Notes: generated from the sequence alone by a model not told the origin. A stretch of DNA of 64,000 bases from Mesorhizobium sp. ES1-4 (GCF_020164745.1 NZ_JAIUGV010000010.1:124001-188000); one strand, 5' to 3'; positions 7,916 through 17,142 are shown, numbered from the stretch's first letter. A program made the numbers and translations.

Positions 7916-8960
7916 GAAGCTTCTTGATGGAGGGGTGGACCATGGTGGAAGTCTTGGCCGGGCAAAGGCGCTCTTCCCCAATGCCGTGCTGCCTTACGTC
8001 GACCTCTCGACCGGTATCAATCCGCACTCCTACCCGCTTTTCGACCTGCCCGCCACCTCCCTTTGCCGACTGCCGGAGGCCGCGCGCGGTCGCGAACTGA
8101 CAGAAATTGCGGCCAACACCTACGGCGCGCCTTCCGCTGGAAACGTCGTGGCGGCGCCCGGTACGCAGATTCTGTTGCCGCGCGTGGCTTCACTGGTGAG
8201 GCCCGGCAAGGCATTGGTGCTGGGGCCGACCTATGCCGAACATGCGCGAGCCGCTGCAACCGCCGGGCACGAGGTGGCCGGGGTCCGCGATTTCGCGGCG
8301 ATGGCCGACGCGGACCTCGCCATCATCGTCAATCCGAACAATCCGGATGGACGCATCGTCGAGCGCGACCGGCTGCTGGTGCTGGCCGCCGCGCTTCGCG
8401 CCAAGGGCGGGCTGCTGGTCGTCGACGAGGCGTTCATGGATGTCGGTCCACGCGAACACAGCCTTGCCGGCGATGTCGCCCAAGGCGGCATCGTCGTGCT
8501 GCGCTCGTTCGGCAAGTTCTTTGGCCTGGCCGGCCTGCGACTGGGGTTCGCGCTTGCCGATGCGCCGACGGCCGAACGGCTGGGCATGCAGTTCGGGCCT
8601 TGGGCCGTTGCCGGACCGGCGTTGGAATACGGCATCCGCGCGCTGGCCGATCTCGACTGGCAGGATGCGATGCGGGCGTCGCTGGCCGATGCGGCGGCGC
8701 GGCTCGATGCGTTGTTCGGCCGTTTCGGCGTTCCCGTCGCGGGCGGCACCACCTTGTTCCGCTATCTCAGCCTGCCCGACGCCGGCGCCCTGTTTTCCGC
8801 GCTTGGCGAGAGCGGCATCCTGCTCCGACATTTCTCCGACCGGCCGCATGTCCTGCGCGCAGGCCTGCCGGGGAGCGAGGAGGAATGGCGCAGGCTCGAA
8901 TCCGCCCTTGCCGATTGGACGTCGCGGCGCGAGGATCGATCGAAAGGTTCGAAACAATGA
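7914..8960 (+). CDS. cobC: CobC, threonine-phosphate decarboxylase-like aminotransferase of cobalamin synthesis
   Basis: A 348-residue PLP fold-type I protein. It shows the HGGSLGRA start, LSTGINPHSYP, VNPNNPDG and the PLP lysine in RSFGKFFGLAGLRLG, all typical of CobC/CobD(Salmonella)-type enzymes that help supply the aminopropanol precursor. The ATG at 7914 is used; a GTG at 7935 just before HGGS would match the shortest family members. It overlaps the next gene by ATGA. Divergent from cobD with overlapping start codons. Confidence 0.92.
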   Translation: MKLLDGGVDHGGSLGRAKALFPNAVLPYVDLSTGINPHSYPLFDLPATSLCRLPEAARGRELTEIAANTYGAPSAGNVVAAPGTQILLPRVASLVRPGKALVLGPTYAEHARAAATAGHEVAGVRDFAAMADADLAIIVNPNNPDGRIVERDRLLVLAAALRAKGGLLVVDEAFMDVGPREHSLAGDVAQGGIVVLRSFGKFFGLAGLRLGFALADAPTAERLGMQFGPWAVAGPALEYGIRALADLDWQDAMRASLADAAARLDALFGRFGVPVAGGTTLFRYLSLPDAGALFSALGESGILLRHFSDRPHVLRAGLPGSEEEWRRLESALADWTSRREDRSKGSKQ

Positions 8961-9466
8961 TCCATGTCTGCTCGCTGGCGAAGATCGAGGAAACGGTGGC
9001 CAGGACCGGCGCCGACCGCATGCTGTCGCTGCTTGCCGCCGGTACCGAGGTGGTGCGCCCGGCCTCGATCCGTAGGGAAAACCACCTGCATCTGGTCATG
9101 CATGATATCGCGGTGGCGCAGGACTGCATGACCATGCCGGGCGAGGAGCATGTACGCCACCTGCTCGATTTCGCACGCCGGTGGGACCGGGCGAAGCCGA
9201 TGCTGGTGCACTGCTATGCCGGCATCAGCCGCTCGACCGCCTCCGCCTACATCATCACCGCGGCATTGGCGCCTACGCGCAACGAGCTGGAACTGGCGCA
9301 GACGCTGCGCGCGCTGTCGCCTTCGGCGACGCCCAATCCGCGGCTGATTGCCGTGGCTGATACGCTGCTTGGACGCAACGGCCGCATGATCGAGGCGATC
9401 GAGTCGATCGGGCGCGGCGCCGACGCCTTCGAAGGCACGCCGTTCGCGCTCAAGATCGATATCTAG
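8957..9466 (+). CDS. Tyrosine phosphatase-like protein
   Basis: A 169-residue protein with the CX5R phosphatase loop HCYAGISRS (H85, C86, R92) and preceding Asp-containing region VMHDIAV. Rhizobial genomes often carry this gene at the end of the cob cluster, annotated as protein tyrosine phosphatase. The start overlaps the cobC stop (ATGA). The tight linkage hints at dephosphorylation of a cobalamin intermediate, for example an alpha-ribazole or cobinamide phosphate, but this is only inference. It ends just before a palindromic repeat. Confidence 0.82.
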   Translation: MIHVCSLAKIEETVARTGADRMLSLLAAGTEVVRPASIRRENHLHLVMHDIAVAQDCMTMPGEEHVRHLLDFARRWDRAKPMLVHCYAGISRSTASAYIITAALAPTRNELELAQTLRALSPSATPNPRLIAVADTLLGRNGRMIEAIESIGRGADAFEGTPFALKIDI

Positions 9467-9568
9467 AGCATGATGCCGAAAAGTGTGAAGCGGTTTTCGG
9501 ACGACATCATGCTCTATCTCTTTGATTTAGAGACGGATTCAGTTTTCAGGTCGACTCGACCTGAAAAC
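9467..9568. repeat. Rhizobial intergenic palindromic repeat (two stem-loops)
   Basis: First part (9467-9513): AGCATGATG and CCGAAAA pair with TTTTCGG and CATCATGCT to form a long stem-loop. Second part (9542-9568): a perfect 13-bp inverted repeat (GTTTTCAGGTCGA) with a single-base centre. The second part recurs at 43164-43189. Both are of the kind dispersed through Mesorhizobium genomes. It starts directly after the phosphatase stop and may end transcripts from both sides. Confidence 0.8.
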
Positions 9569-9584
9569 ATCCGGCTCTAGGCTG

Positions 9585-10388
9585 CTATTTCAGCCACTCA
9601 GCGAGCCTGGCCTTGCGCACATCCCGCACCAGGCTAATGAAGCCTTCGGCCTGATGTTCCGCGGTCAGCCTACCTTTCTCGGCTGTCGCAATGCTGGCGT
9701 CGCCGACCACGCCGTTCGGATTGAGATCGCTGGCGATCCAGGCGAAGGCGTGCGTGCCGGTCTGGCGCAGCAGCGAGAACTCCTGCTCGGCCTCGGCGAC
9801 GTTGGAAATGAAATTGTCGGCCTTGCCCATGTCGACGAGATCCGGCTGGAAATGCAGCATCAGCGAGGTCTCGACATCGCCGCCATGGATGCCGTGACGG
9901 TCCTCGAGCTCGGTGTACATGCCGGCCGGGCGGCCGAAGCGCTGCCAGCTCGTCTTCACCGCCAGCATCTTTTCGCGCACGCGCAATTCGCGCGTGACGA
10001 TGCCCATGATCTCTTCATTGCCGCCATGCGAATTGATGACGATGAGCTTGCGCACGCCAGCGCGCGCGATCGACAGGCCGAGCTCGGTCCACGCCTCGAT
10101 CAGTGTCGCTGCCGGCAGGGTCAGCGTGCCCGGCGCGTGCAGATGCTCGTTCGATTTGCCAATCGCCTGCACCGGCAGGATGCGGATGTCGAGGTCCGCG
10201 GGCAGCCGCGAAACGACCGTGTCCAGCATGCCGTTCATGATCGAGGTGTCCGTCGAAACCGGCAGATGCGGCCCGTGCTGCTCGATCGCCGCGACCGGCA
10301 GCACGGCTATCGTCGACTCGGGATCGATCGAGGCATATTCGGTTGTCCGGTAGTCGCCCCACCAGACGCGTCTTTTTGTATTGTCCAT
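9585..10388 (-). CDS. Creatininase-family amidohydrolase
   Basis: A 267-residue member of the creatininase family (PF02633), which contains zinc or manganese hydrolases acting on cyclic amides such as creatinine, and also formamide hydrolases such as FAPy deformylase ArfB. Visible metal-site motifs are E36-Q-H38-G-P-H, D47, the NSHGGNE loop (H121) and HGGDVET. Substrate cannot be fixed from sequence. Creatinine would fit the methylated-amine theme because creatinine to creatine to sarcosine leads to sarcosine oxidase, but no creatinase is in the window. Confidence 0.87.
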   Translation of the reverse strand: MDNTKRRVWWGDYRTTEYASIDPESTIAVLPVAAIEQHGPHLPVSTDTSIMNGMLDTVVSRLPADLDIRILPVQAIGKSNEHLHAPGTLTLPAATLIEAWTELGLSIARAGVRKLIVINSHGGNEEIMGIVTRELRVREKMLAVKTSWQRFGRPAGMYTELEDRHGIHGGDVETSLMLHFQPDLVDMGKADNFISNVAEAEQEFSLLRQTGTHAFAWIASDLNPNGVVGDASIATAEKGRLTAEHQAEGFISLVRDVRKARLAEWLK

Positions 10389-10510
10389 TCTGACCTCGAA
10401 GAAACTGAAGCGCGTCGGCGCTGCCCGGCAGGCGGATGAGGGGCGGCGCCGACCTTCAGTTTGACCTTAGACCATCGGCCCGTCGATTCGTAGCGCTAAG
10501 CCTGCGCTTC

Positions 10511-10894
10511 TCACCCAGCCGCAATGGCTTCGACCTCGACCTTGAATTCGGGGCGGGCAAAGCCGGAAACGATCATCAGCGTCGAAGCCGGCGCCGGGCT
10601 TGAAAACAGCCGGTCGCGGACCTCCATATAGGGTCGCAGATGCGCGCGATCGGTGACATAGGCGTTGATGCGAACGATGTCCGGCAACCCCAGTCCGGCT
10701 TCGTTCAGGATCGCGGCGATGTTCTTGAAGCAGAGCTCGGCCTGGGCGCCGGCGTTTTCCGGTATCTCGTCGTCCGCCGTGATGGCGACCTGGCCCGAGC
10801 ACAACACCAGCCGCTTGCCGGGGGGCACCTCGACGCCGTGGCTATAGCGGGCAAAGGGCGCCTTGATCGACTTCGGGGTGAGGAACTTGAACAT
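10511..10894 (-). CDS. RidA-family (YjgF/YER057c/UK114) protein
   Basis: A 127-residue single-domain RidA-family protein. It shows the C-terminal VEVEAIA signature and a middle region around NIAAILNEAGLGLPDIVRINAYVTD. Canonical members deaminate reactive enamines and imines made by PLP enzymes; many paralogues serve in amine or pyrimidine catabolism. The conserved catalytic Arg position of the canonical group is not clearly present (the region reads SGFARPEFKVEVEAIAAG), so this may be a specialised subfamily. Same strand as creatininase but separated by about 120 bases. Confidence 0.85.
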   Translation of the reverse strand: MFKFLTPKSIKAPFARYSHGVEVPPGKRLVLCSGQVAITADDEIPENAGAQAELCFKNIAAILNEAGLGLPDIVRINAYVTDRAHLRPYMEVRDRLFSSPAPASTLMIVSGFARPEFKVEVEAIAAG

Positions 10895-10935
10895 GGCAAT
10901 CTCCGGTTTGCGGGCAGCCTAGGACGGGTTTCATT

Positions 10936-10977
10936 ACAGCTTCAAGATGGCAGTGCACAGCTTCAAGATGGCGGTGC
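10936..10977. repeat. Two tandem 21-bp direct repeats
   Basis: Two adjacent copies of a 21-base unit (10936-10956 and 10957-10977) that differ at one base and contain CTTCAAGATGGC. They lie in the divergent region between the RidA gene and the ABC substrate-binding protein gene. They could be regulator sites on the same DNA face or a simple local duplication. Confidence 0.7.
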
Positions 10978-11182
10978 ATGCCGCCGGTGCGATTGTGGAC
11001 AGGCGTTCAAAAAATAGGCACGATGCCCTCGGTGCAGCACGACCTTTCCGGCTTTCGCAGATGGCTGTGGTGCAGGCGGGCGGGTCCCGGCGTGCGACGC
11101 CGGTGGCATGTGTCTTGCTTCTCGAATCTTTGGTGTCAAGCATGGCGCGCAGCGCGCCGGTGCAAATAGAGGGTGGTTTTCG

Positions 11183-12187
11183 ATGTATGTGAGACAAAAG
11201 ACTTCGGCGGTGGCGGTGGCCCTGCTTGCGGCCGGTACGCTGGGTGCGGCGGCGAATGAGAAAGTCACTTTCGGCACCAACTGGCTGGCCGAGCCGGAAC
11301 ATGGCGGCTATTACCAGGCCGTGGCGGATGGCACCTATGCCGCCTGCGGTCTCGATGTCACCATCATGCAGGGCGGTCCGCAGGTCAGCGGCCGGCCGAT
11401 GCTCCTGGCCGGCAAGATCGATTTCTACATGGGCGGCAATTTGCTGTCGGCCTTCGATGCCGTCCAGCAAGGCATTCCGATGCGCGTTGTGGCCGCCGAC
11501 TTCCAGAAGGACCCACAGGTCATCATGTCCCACCCTGGCGAGGGGCTCGACAAATGGGAGGACCTGAAGAACGCCGACCAGTACATTCTGGGCGACGAAG
11601 GCGTGCAGACCTTCTTCCAGTGGATGGTCATCGAACTTGGTTTCGACGCTTCGAAGCGCGTGCCCTACACCTACAACACCGCTCCTTTCCTCGCCAACAA
11701 GAAGTCGATCCAGCAGGGCTACGTCACCTCGGAGCCGTTCGCGGTCAAGAAGGAAGGCGGCTTCGTGCCGAACCAGTTCCTGCTCGCCGACTATGGCTGG
11801 GACACCTATTCGACCACGATCGAGGTGATGCAGGACACGATCGACAAGAAGCCCGAGGTGGTCCAGTGCTTCGTCGATGGCTCGGCCAAGGGGTGGTACA
11901 AATATCTCTACGGCGACAACAAGGCCGCCAACGACATGATCAAGAAAGACAATCCTGACATGAGCGACGAGCAGATCGCCTTCTCGATCGAGCAGATGAA
12001 GAAATTCGGCCTTGCCGATTCCGGCGACACCGAGAAGCTCGGCATCGGCGCCATGACCGATGCACGGATCAAGAGCTTCTACGACAAGATGGTCAAGGCC
12101 AAGGTGACGCCCGAGGGGATCGACATCAAGAAGGCCTACACGCTGGCATTCATCAACAAGGGCGTCGGGCTCGAGCTGAAGAAATAG
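11183..12187 (+). CDS. ABC transporter substrate-binding protein, NMT1/ThiY type
   Basis: A 334-residue periplasmic protein. It has a Sec signal peptide ending near GAAANEK (about residue 25), then the NMT1/THI5-like fold (KVTFGTNWLAEPEHGGYYQA). The start at 11183 is preferred because the signal peptide begins there and GAGG lies upstream. Relatives bind pyrimidine precursors, nitrate or sulfonate-like or aromatic small molecules. It is the first gene of a tightly packed unit with ATPase, permease, amidohydrolase, FAD oxidase and two oxidoreductases, so its ligand is probably the amidohydrolase substrate. Confidence 0.88.
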   Translation: MYVRQKTSAVAVALLAAGTLGAAANEKVTFGTNWLAEPEHGGYYQAVADGTYAACGLDVTIMQGGPQVSGRPMLLAGKIDFYMGGNLLSAFDAVQQGIPMRVVAADFQKDPQVIMSHPGEGLDKWEDLKNADQYILGDEGVQTFFQWMVIELGFDASKRVPYTYNTAPFLANKKSIQQGYVTSEPFAVKKEGGFVPNQFLLADYGWDTYSTTIEVMQDTIDKKPEVVQCFVDGSAKGWYKYLYGDNKAANDMIKKDNPDMSDEQIAFSIEQMKKFGLADSGDTEKLGIGAMTDARIKSFYDKMVKAKVTPEGIDIKKAYTLAFINKGVGLELKK

Positions 12188-12198
12188 GCCGGCCCGGC

Positions 12199-13017
12199 AT
12201 GATGCGGGAACAGGTGGTGCAAGGGCGGGCCGCTGCGTCGGACTTGCTGGCGCTGCGCGGCGTCGGCAAGGTCTTTTCCAACGGCGTGACGGCGCTCAGC
12301 GATGTCGGCCTGACGATCCGGGAAGGCGATTTCCTCAGCCTGCTTGGACCGTCGGGCTGCGGCAAATCGACGGCGCTGCGGCTGATTGCCGGCCTGTCGA
12401 CACCGACCTCGGGCGTGCTCGACTGGCGCGGCGGCGGCTCGCTCGACCGTGCCAATATCGGCTTCGTCTTCCAGGAGCCGACGCTGCTGCCCTGGGCCAG
12501 CGTCTTCGACAATGTCTGGCTGCCGCTCAGGTTGAAAGGCATCAGCCGTGCCAACGCCGCCTCGGCGGTGAACGAGATGCTGGCGCGGGTTCACCTCACC
12601 GGTTTCGAGAACGCGGTGCCGCGCGAGCTGTCCGGCGGCATGAAGATGCGCGTCTCGATCGCACGCGCCATGGTGACCAAGCCGCGTGTGCTGTTGATGG
12701 ATGAGCCGTTCGCCGCGCTGGACGAGATCACCCGCTTCAAGCTCAACAACGACCTGCTGGAACTGTGGCAGGACGAGCGCTTCACCGTCGTCTTCGTCAC
12801 CCACAGCGTGTTCGAAAGCGTGTTCCTGTCCAACCGCGTCGTCGTCATGGCGGCGCGACCGGGCAGGGTGTTCGACGAACTGGCCATCGAGGCATCATAT
12901 TCGCGCGACGAGGCGTTTCGCACCTCGCCGGATTATGCAGCCCTTTGCCGGCAAGCCTCGGATGTGCTGGTCAATGCCATCAATTCAACAGCGGGCTCGC
13001 ACCATGACGGTCATTGA
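12199..13017 (+). CDS. ABC transporter ATP-binding protein, NitT/TauT/Ssu type
   Basis: A 272-residue ATPase. Walker A is GPSGCGKST, the signature is LSGGMKMRVSIARA and Walker B is VLLMDEPFAALDE, with the switch His in FVTHSVFES. It energises import together with the following permease. It begins 11 bases after the substrate-binding protein stop and overlaps the permease gene by 14 bases. Confidence 0.92.
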   Translation: MMREQVVQGRAAASDLLALRGVGKVFSNGVTALSDVGLTIREGDFLSLLGPSGCGKSTALRLIAGLSTPTSGVLDWRGGGSLDRANIGFVFQEPTLLPWASVFDNVWLPLRLKGISRANAASAVNEMLARVHLTGFENAVPRELSGGMKMRVSIARAMVTKPRVLLMDEPFAALDEITRFKLNNDLLELWQDERFTVVFVTHSVFESVFLSNRVVVMAARPGRVFDELAIEASYSRDEAFRTSPDYAALCRQASDVLVNAINSTAGSHHDGH

Positions 13018-13852
13018 CGGCACGTTGAAACTCGACCCCGAGGAAGCGCGCCGCGTGCGCCAGGAGCGGCTCGAGCGGATCGGCCGCTGGGTGCTGCCGC
13101 TGGCGATCATGATCCTGGCGATCTGGCTTTGGGACCGCATCTGCGTCTGGAACGAGATTCCGCGGTACATCCTGCCGCGGCCCGGTGTGGTGCTGTCGAC
13201 GCTCTACAACGATGCGGGCCTGCTGTTTTCGGCGCTGCTGGTCACCTTGCGCATCACCTTCCTCAGCCTGCTCCTCGCCGTTGTTGGCGGCGTCGGCCTG
13301 GCGGTCTTGTTCGCGCAGTCGAAATGGGTGGAGATGTCGTTCTTCCCGTTCGCCATCGTGCTGCAGGTGACGCCGATCGTGGCGATCTTTCCGCTGATCA
13401 ACATCTATGTAGACAACCAGACGACCAAGCTTCTGCTCTGCGCCTGGATCGTCGCCTTCTTTCCGATCCTGTCCAACACCACGCTCGGCCTCAACTCCGT
13501 CGACCGCAATCTGCGCGACCTGTTCAAGCTCAACGGCGCGACGCGCTGGCAGCAGCTGCGCTACCTCAGACTGCCGGCGGCGATGCCGTATTTCCTCGGC
13601 GGGCTGAAGATCGCCGGCGGCCTGTCGCTGATCGGCGCCGTGGTGGCCGAGTTCGTCGCCGGCTCGACCGGCCAGTCGTCCGGGCTCGCCTCGCGCATCA
13701 TCGAAGCGGGCTATCGGTTGAATGCTCCCAGGCTTTTCGCGGCGCTGTTTTTGATTTCGCTCACCGGCATCCTGATCTTCCTGGTGCTGTCGCTGATCTC
13801 GCATCTCATTCTGCGGCGCTGGCATGAGAGCGCGCTGAAGCAGGAGCGCTAG
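13004..13852 (+). CDS. ABC transporter permease, NitT/TauT/Ssu type
   Basis: A 282-residue BPD_transp_1 permease with about six helices. The coupling-helix region FKLNGATRWQQLRYLRLPAAMPYFLGGLKIA is the EAA loop that contacts the ATPase. The ATG at 13004 lies inside the end of the ATPase gene, as usual for coupled ABC genes. The downstream amidohydrolase starts four bases after its stop. Confidence 0.92.
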   Translation: MTVIDGTLKLDPEEARRVRQERLERIGRWVLPLAIMILAIWLWDRICVWNEIPRYILPRPGVVLSTLYNDAGLLFSALLVTLRITFLSLLLAVVGGVGLAVLFAQSKWVEMSFFPFAIVLQVTPIVAIFPLINIYVDNQTTKLLLCAWIVAFFPILSNTTLGLNSVDRNLRDLFKLNGATRWQQLRYLRLPAAMPYFLGGLKIAGGLSLIGAVVAEFVAGSTGQSSGLASRIIEAGYRLNAPRLFAALFLISLTGILIFLVLSLISHLILRRWHESALKQER

Positions 13853-13856
13853 TGCC

Positions 13857-15158
13857 TTGATACCGACCTCCGGTCCCTACCACCTAACCAACGTCCGGCT
13901 TCACGTGTCGCTGACGCCGGACCTGGTCGCGTCCTTCGACCGAGATGGTTTCGCGCTGACCGACATCACCGTCGCGGAGGGCAAGATTTCCAGCATCGCT
14001 GCGCATGCCGCGTCGAAGGTTCCGGCCGGTTCCGTCGACCTTGGCGGCCGTATCGTGCTGCCGTGTTTCGTCGACTGCCATACGCATATCGACAAGGGTC
14101 ATATCTGGCCGCGGAAGCCCAATCCCGACGGTACGTTCATAGGCGCGCTGAGTGCCACGGGCGCCGACAGGGCGGCGCGTTGGAGCGCCGAGGACGTGGC
14201 GCGCCGCATGGATTTTTCGCTGCGCTCGGCCTACGCGCATGGCACCAGGGCGCTCAGGACCCATATCGACAGTGTCGCGCCGCAAGAGGAGATCTCCTGG
14301 CCGGTGTTCGAGACGATGCGCCAGGAATGGCGTGGCCGTATCGAACTGCAGGGCGCCTGCCTGCTCGGCATCGAGGGTGTGCGTGACAAAAAATGGTTCG
14401 ACCGGCTGGCAAAGAGGGTGGCCGCGGCCAAGGGCGTTCTGGGCGTCGTAACCTATATGGTGCCGGACCTGGAAGAGCTGCTCGACCACGTCTTCGCGCA
14501 AGCGATCGAGTATGGGCTCGATCTGGACTTCCACGCCGACGAGACCGCCGACATCGCGGCCATTTCGCTGAAGAAGATCGCCGAGGCGGCTCTGTGGAGC
14601 GGGTTCGAGGGCAATATCCTCGTCGGCCATTGCTGCTCGCTGGCGCGCCAGCCCGATCTTGAGGTGCTGGACACGCTGGATAAGGTGGCGAAGGCCGGGC
14701 TGGCCGTGGTGTCGCTGCCGATGTGCAATCTCTATTTGCAAGACCGTCGCACCGACCAGACGACACCACGCTGGCGTGGGGTGACGCTGCTGCACGAGAT
14801 GAAGGCGAGGGGTATTGCGGTCGCGGTCGCTTCCGACAACACGCGTGATCCCTTCTATGCCTATGGCGATCTCGACATGCTGGAGGTCTACCGCATGGCG
14901 ACGCGCATCCTGCATTTCGACCATCCGGTCGCCGACTGGCCACAGGCAGTCACCGCGACGCCGGCGAAAGTGATGCGGCTCGACGGCTTCGGCACGCTTG
15001 CCGCCGGTGGCGATGCCGATTTCATCCTGTTCAAAGGCCGGAGCTGGACGGAATTGCTGTCGCGGCCCGAATCGGATCGCATCGTCGTGCGTGCCGGGCG
15101 CGCGATCGACCGGCAATTGCCCGACTATGCCGAACTCGACGAACTGATGGTGGACTGA
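13857..15158 (+). CDS. Cytosine deaminase-like amidohydrolase
   Basis: A 433-residue metal-dependent hydrolase of the CodA branch. Metal ligands are visible as HTHID (HxH), the FHADE His/Glu pair, a GHCCS His and an Asp in ASDNTRDPF. Enzymes of this branch deaminate cytosine, isoguanine, creatinine and related heterocycles. The likely start is a TTG at 13857, with AGGAG about ten bases upstream; no ATG fits. It is translationally coupled to the permease before it and the oxidase after it (TGATG). The ring it opens is probably what the importer brings in. Confidence 0.86.
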   Translation: MIPTSGPYHLTNVRLHVSLTPDLVASFDRDGFALTDITVAEGKISSIAAHAASKVPAGSVDLGGRIVLPCFVDCHTHIDKGHIWPRKPNPDGTFIGALSATGADRAARWSAEDVARRMDFSLRSAYAHGTRALRTHIDSVAPQEEISWPVFETMRQEWRGRIELQGACLLGIEGVRDKKWFDRLAKRVAAAKGVLGVVTYMVPDLEELLDHVFAQAIEYGLDLDFHADETADIAAISLKKIAEAALWSGFEGNILVGHCCSLARQPDLEVLDTLDKVAKAGLAVVSLPMCNLYLQDRRTDQTTPRWRGVTLLHEMKARGIAVAVASDNTRDPFYAYGDLDMLEVYRMATRILHFDHPVADWPQAVTATPAKVMRLDGFGTLAAGGDADFILFKGRSWTELLSRPESDRIVVRAGRAIDRQLPDYAELDELMVD

Positions 15159-16561
15159 TGGACATCGCCGCGCTGAAACGCGACCTCGACGGGATAAAAC
15201 TCGACGACAATCCGGCCATCGTCCAGCAGAAGAGCCGCGACTTCTACTGGTACAGCCCGGTGCTGAAACAGCAGCTCGACCATGTCACCGGCGACCTGAT
15301 CGCCACGCCGAAGACCGAGGCCGAGCTGATCCGCGTGCTTGCCGCCTGCCATCGCCACGGCATTCCGGTGACGCCGCGCGGCAGCGGCACGGGCAATTAC
15401 GGCCAGGCGATGCCGCTTTCGGGCGGCGTGGTGCTGAACCTCGCCGAGATGAACGAGATCAAGTCGATCAGCCCAGGCCGTGTGGTGACCGGGCCTGGCG
15501 CGATCCTGGCCGACATCGACAAGGCGACGCGCGCACATTCCGGGCAGGAACTGCGGCTGTCGCCCTCGACCTACAACACAGCCTCGATCGGCGGTTTCAT
15601 CGCCGGCGGCTCTGGCGGCGTCGGCTCGATCAATTTCGGCGGGTTGCGCGATTTCGGCAATGTGCTGCGCCTGCGCGTGGTGACCATGGAGGCTGAGCCG
15701 AGGGTGCTCGAACTCACCGGCGAAGACCTGCACAAGGTAACCCATGCCTATGGCACCAATGGCATCATATCAGAGGTCGAGATGCCGCTGACGGCCGCCT
15801 ATGAGTGGATCGACATCATCGTCGGCTTCGATGCCTTCATGGGCGCGGCGCGCTACGGCAATGCGCTGGCCTGCCAGGACGGCATCCTGACCAAGTTGAT
15901 CACGCCGATCGCCGCGCCGGTGCCGCAGCTCTATTTCAAGCGCCACCAGAAGTTTTTCAGGGAAGGGCAAAGCATCTGCGTCGTCATGGTAGCTCGGCAT
16001 GGGCTGGATGCCTTTCTTGCCTTCACCCGGCGGGCCGGCGGCGCGGTGATCTATAGCGCTGCCACGGCGACGGCGGAGGAGAAAAAGGGTCTGCCGCCGG
16101 CCTATGAACTGGCCTGGAATCATACGACGCTGAGGGCGCTGCGGGTCGATCCCGACATCACCTATCTGCAGTCGCTCTATCCTTTTCCCAACCAGTTGGC
16201 GCTGGTCGAGAAAATGGACGCGATGTTTCCCGGCGAGGTGTTCTCGCATCTCGAATTCGTGCGGCTGGATGGCAACATCACTTGCTTCGGCCTGCCATTG
16301 GTCAGGTTCACCACCGAGGCGCGGCTCGACGAGATCATCCGCCTGCATGAGGACAATGGCTGCCCGATCTTCAACCCGCATCGCTACACGCTGGAAGAGG
16401 GCGGCATGAAGCAGACCGACGCGGTGCAACTCGCCTTCAAGCGCGAGACCGATCCTCAAGGCCTGCTCAACCCCGGCAAGATGATCGCCTGGGAAAACCC
16501 CGATTACGATTATCGTTCGGGCCGGACCTTCCTCTTCAAGGGGCTGCAGAGGACAGGCTGA
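15158..16561 (+). CDS. FAD-binding oxidase, GlcD/VAO type
   Basis: A 467-residue flavoprotein of the vanillyl-alcohol-oxidase/D-lactate dehydrogenase fold. The N-terminal PCMH FAD domain shows PVTPRGSGTGNYGQ and STYNTASIGGFIAGGSGGVGS. The C-terminal part ends in the family-like GLLNPGKMIAW. It oxidises a hydroxy or amino compound and passes electrons to oxygen or an acceptor. Its ATG shares one base with the amidohydrolase stop, and the next gene is joined the same way, so it acts in the same pathway. Substrate not evident. Confidence 0.86.
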   Translation: MDIAALKRDLDGIKLDDNPAIVQQKSRDFYWYSPVLKQQLDHVTGDLIATPKTEAELIRVLAACHRHGIPVTPRGSGTGNYGQAMPLSGGVVLNLAEMNEIKSISPGRVVTGPGAILADIDKATRAHSGQELRLSPSTYNTASIGGFIAGGSGGVGSINFGGLRDFGNVLRLRVVTMEAEPRVLELTGEDLHKVTHAYGTNGIISEVEMPLTAAYEWIDIIVGFDAFMGAARYGNALACQDGILTKLITPIAAPVPQLYFKRHQKFFREGQSICVVMVARHGLDAFLAFTRRAGGAVIYSAATATAEEKKGLPPAYELAWNHTTLRALRVDPDITYLQSLYPFPNQLALVEKMDAMFPGEVFSHLEFVRLDGNITCFGLPLVRFTTEARLDEIIRLHEDNGCPIFNPHRYTLEEGGMKQTDAVQLAFKRETDPQGLLNPGKMIAWENPDYDYRSGRTFLFKGLQRTG

Positions 16562-17142
16562 TGAAGATCCTCGTCCTCTACGCCCATCCGGTCGAGACCA
16601 GCTTCAATGCCGGCCTGCACCGGATGATCGTCGAGCGGCTGACTGCGGCGGGCCATACGGTCGACGACTGCGATCTGTACGCCGAGGATTTCGATCCGCG
16701 GCTGACCCGCAGGGAGAGGCTGGACTATCATAACCCACGCGGAGCCAAGGACCCGGCGGCGCCCTATGTCGAGCGCCTGTTGCGAGCCGATGCGCTGGTG
16801 CTTTCCTATCCGGTCTGGAACTACGGCTTCCCCGCGATCCTGAAGGGCTTTTTCGATCGCGTCTTCCTGCCCGGCGTGTCGTTCACGCTGGTCGACGGCA
16901 AGGTGCAGCCGTCGCTGCATAACATCAGGAAAGTCGCGGCGATCACCACCTATGGCGGCAGCCGCTTCCGCGCCATTCTGATGGGCGATCCGCCGCGCAA
17001 GTTGATCAAGCGCATGCTGCGCGCCACGGTGAAGCCCGGCGCACCGGTGACTTACCTCGCGCACTACGCGACGAACCTGTCGACCGACGAAACACGGAAG
17101 TCCTTCATGACGAAGGTCGCGGCGAGCATGGACGCGTTCTGA
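16561..17142 (+). CDS. NAD(P)H oxidoreductase, flavodoxin-like NQO1/MdaB family (copy 1)
   Basis: A 193-residue flavodoxin-fold FMN/FAD oxidoreductase. It has the N-terminal LVLYAHPVETSFNAGLH phosphate-binding loop, the LSYPVWNYGFPAILKGFFDRVF motif and TTYGG. Such enzymes reduce quinones, azo compounds or flavins with NAD(P)H. It is coupled by TGATG to the FAD oxidase and to a paralogue directly downstream; the two have diverged strongly but align over their whole length. Confidence 0.87.
   Translation: MKILVLYAHPVETSFNAGLHRMIVERLTAAGHTVDDCDLYAEDFDPRLTRRERLDYHNPRGAKDPAAPYVERLLRADALVLSYPVWNYGFPAILKGFFDRVFLPGVSFTLVDGKVQPSLHNIRKVAAITTYGGSRFRAILMGDPPRKLIKRMLRATVKPGAPVTYLAHYATNLSTDETRKSFMTKVAASMDAF

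Noticed and set aside
8063..9466. A 467-codon frame through cobC into the phosphatase
   Set aside because: Its first two thirds are out of frame with cobC and Arg-rich. Only the part from 8957 is a real gene.
9585..10894. Creatinine degradation operon
   Set aside because: A creatininase-family and a RidA gene are present, but no creatinase is in the window and the family has other substrates, so the pathway is not supported.
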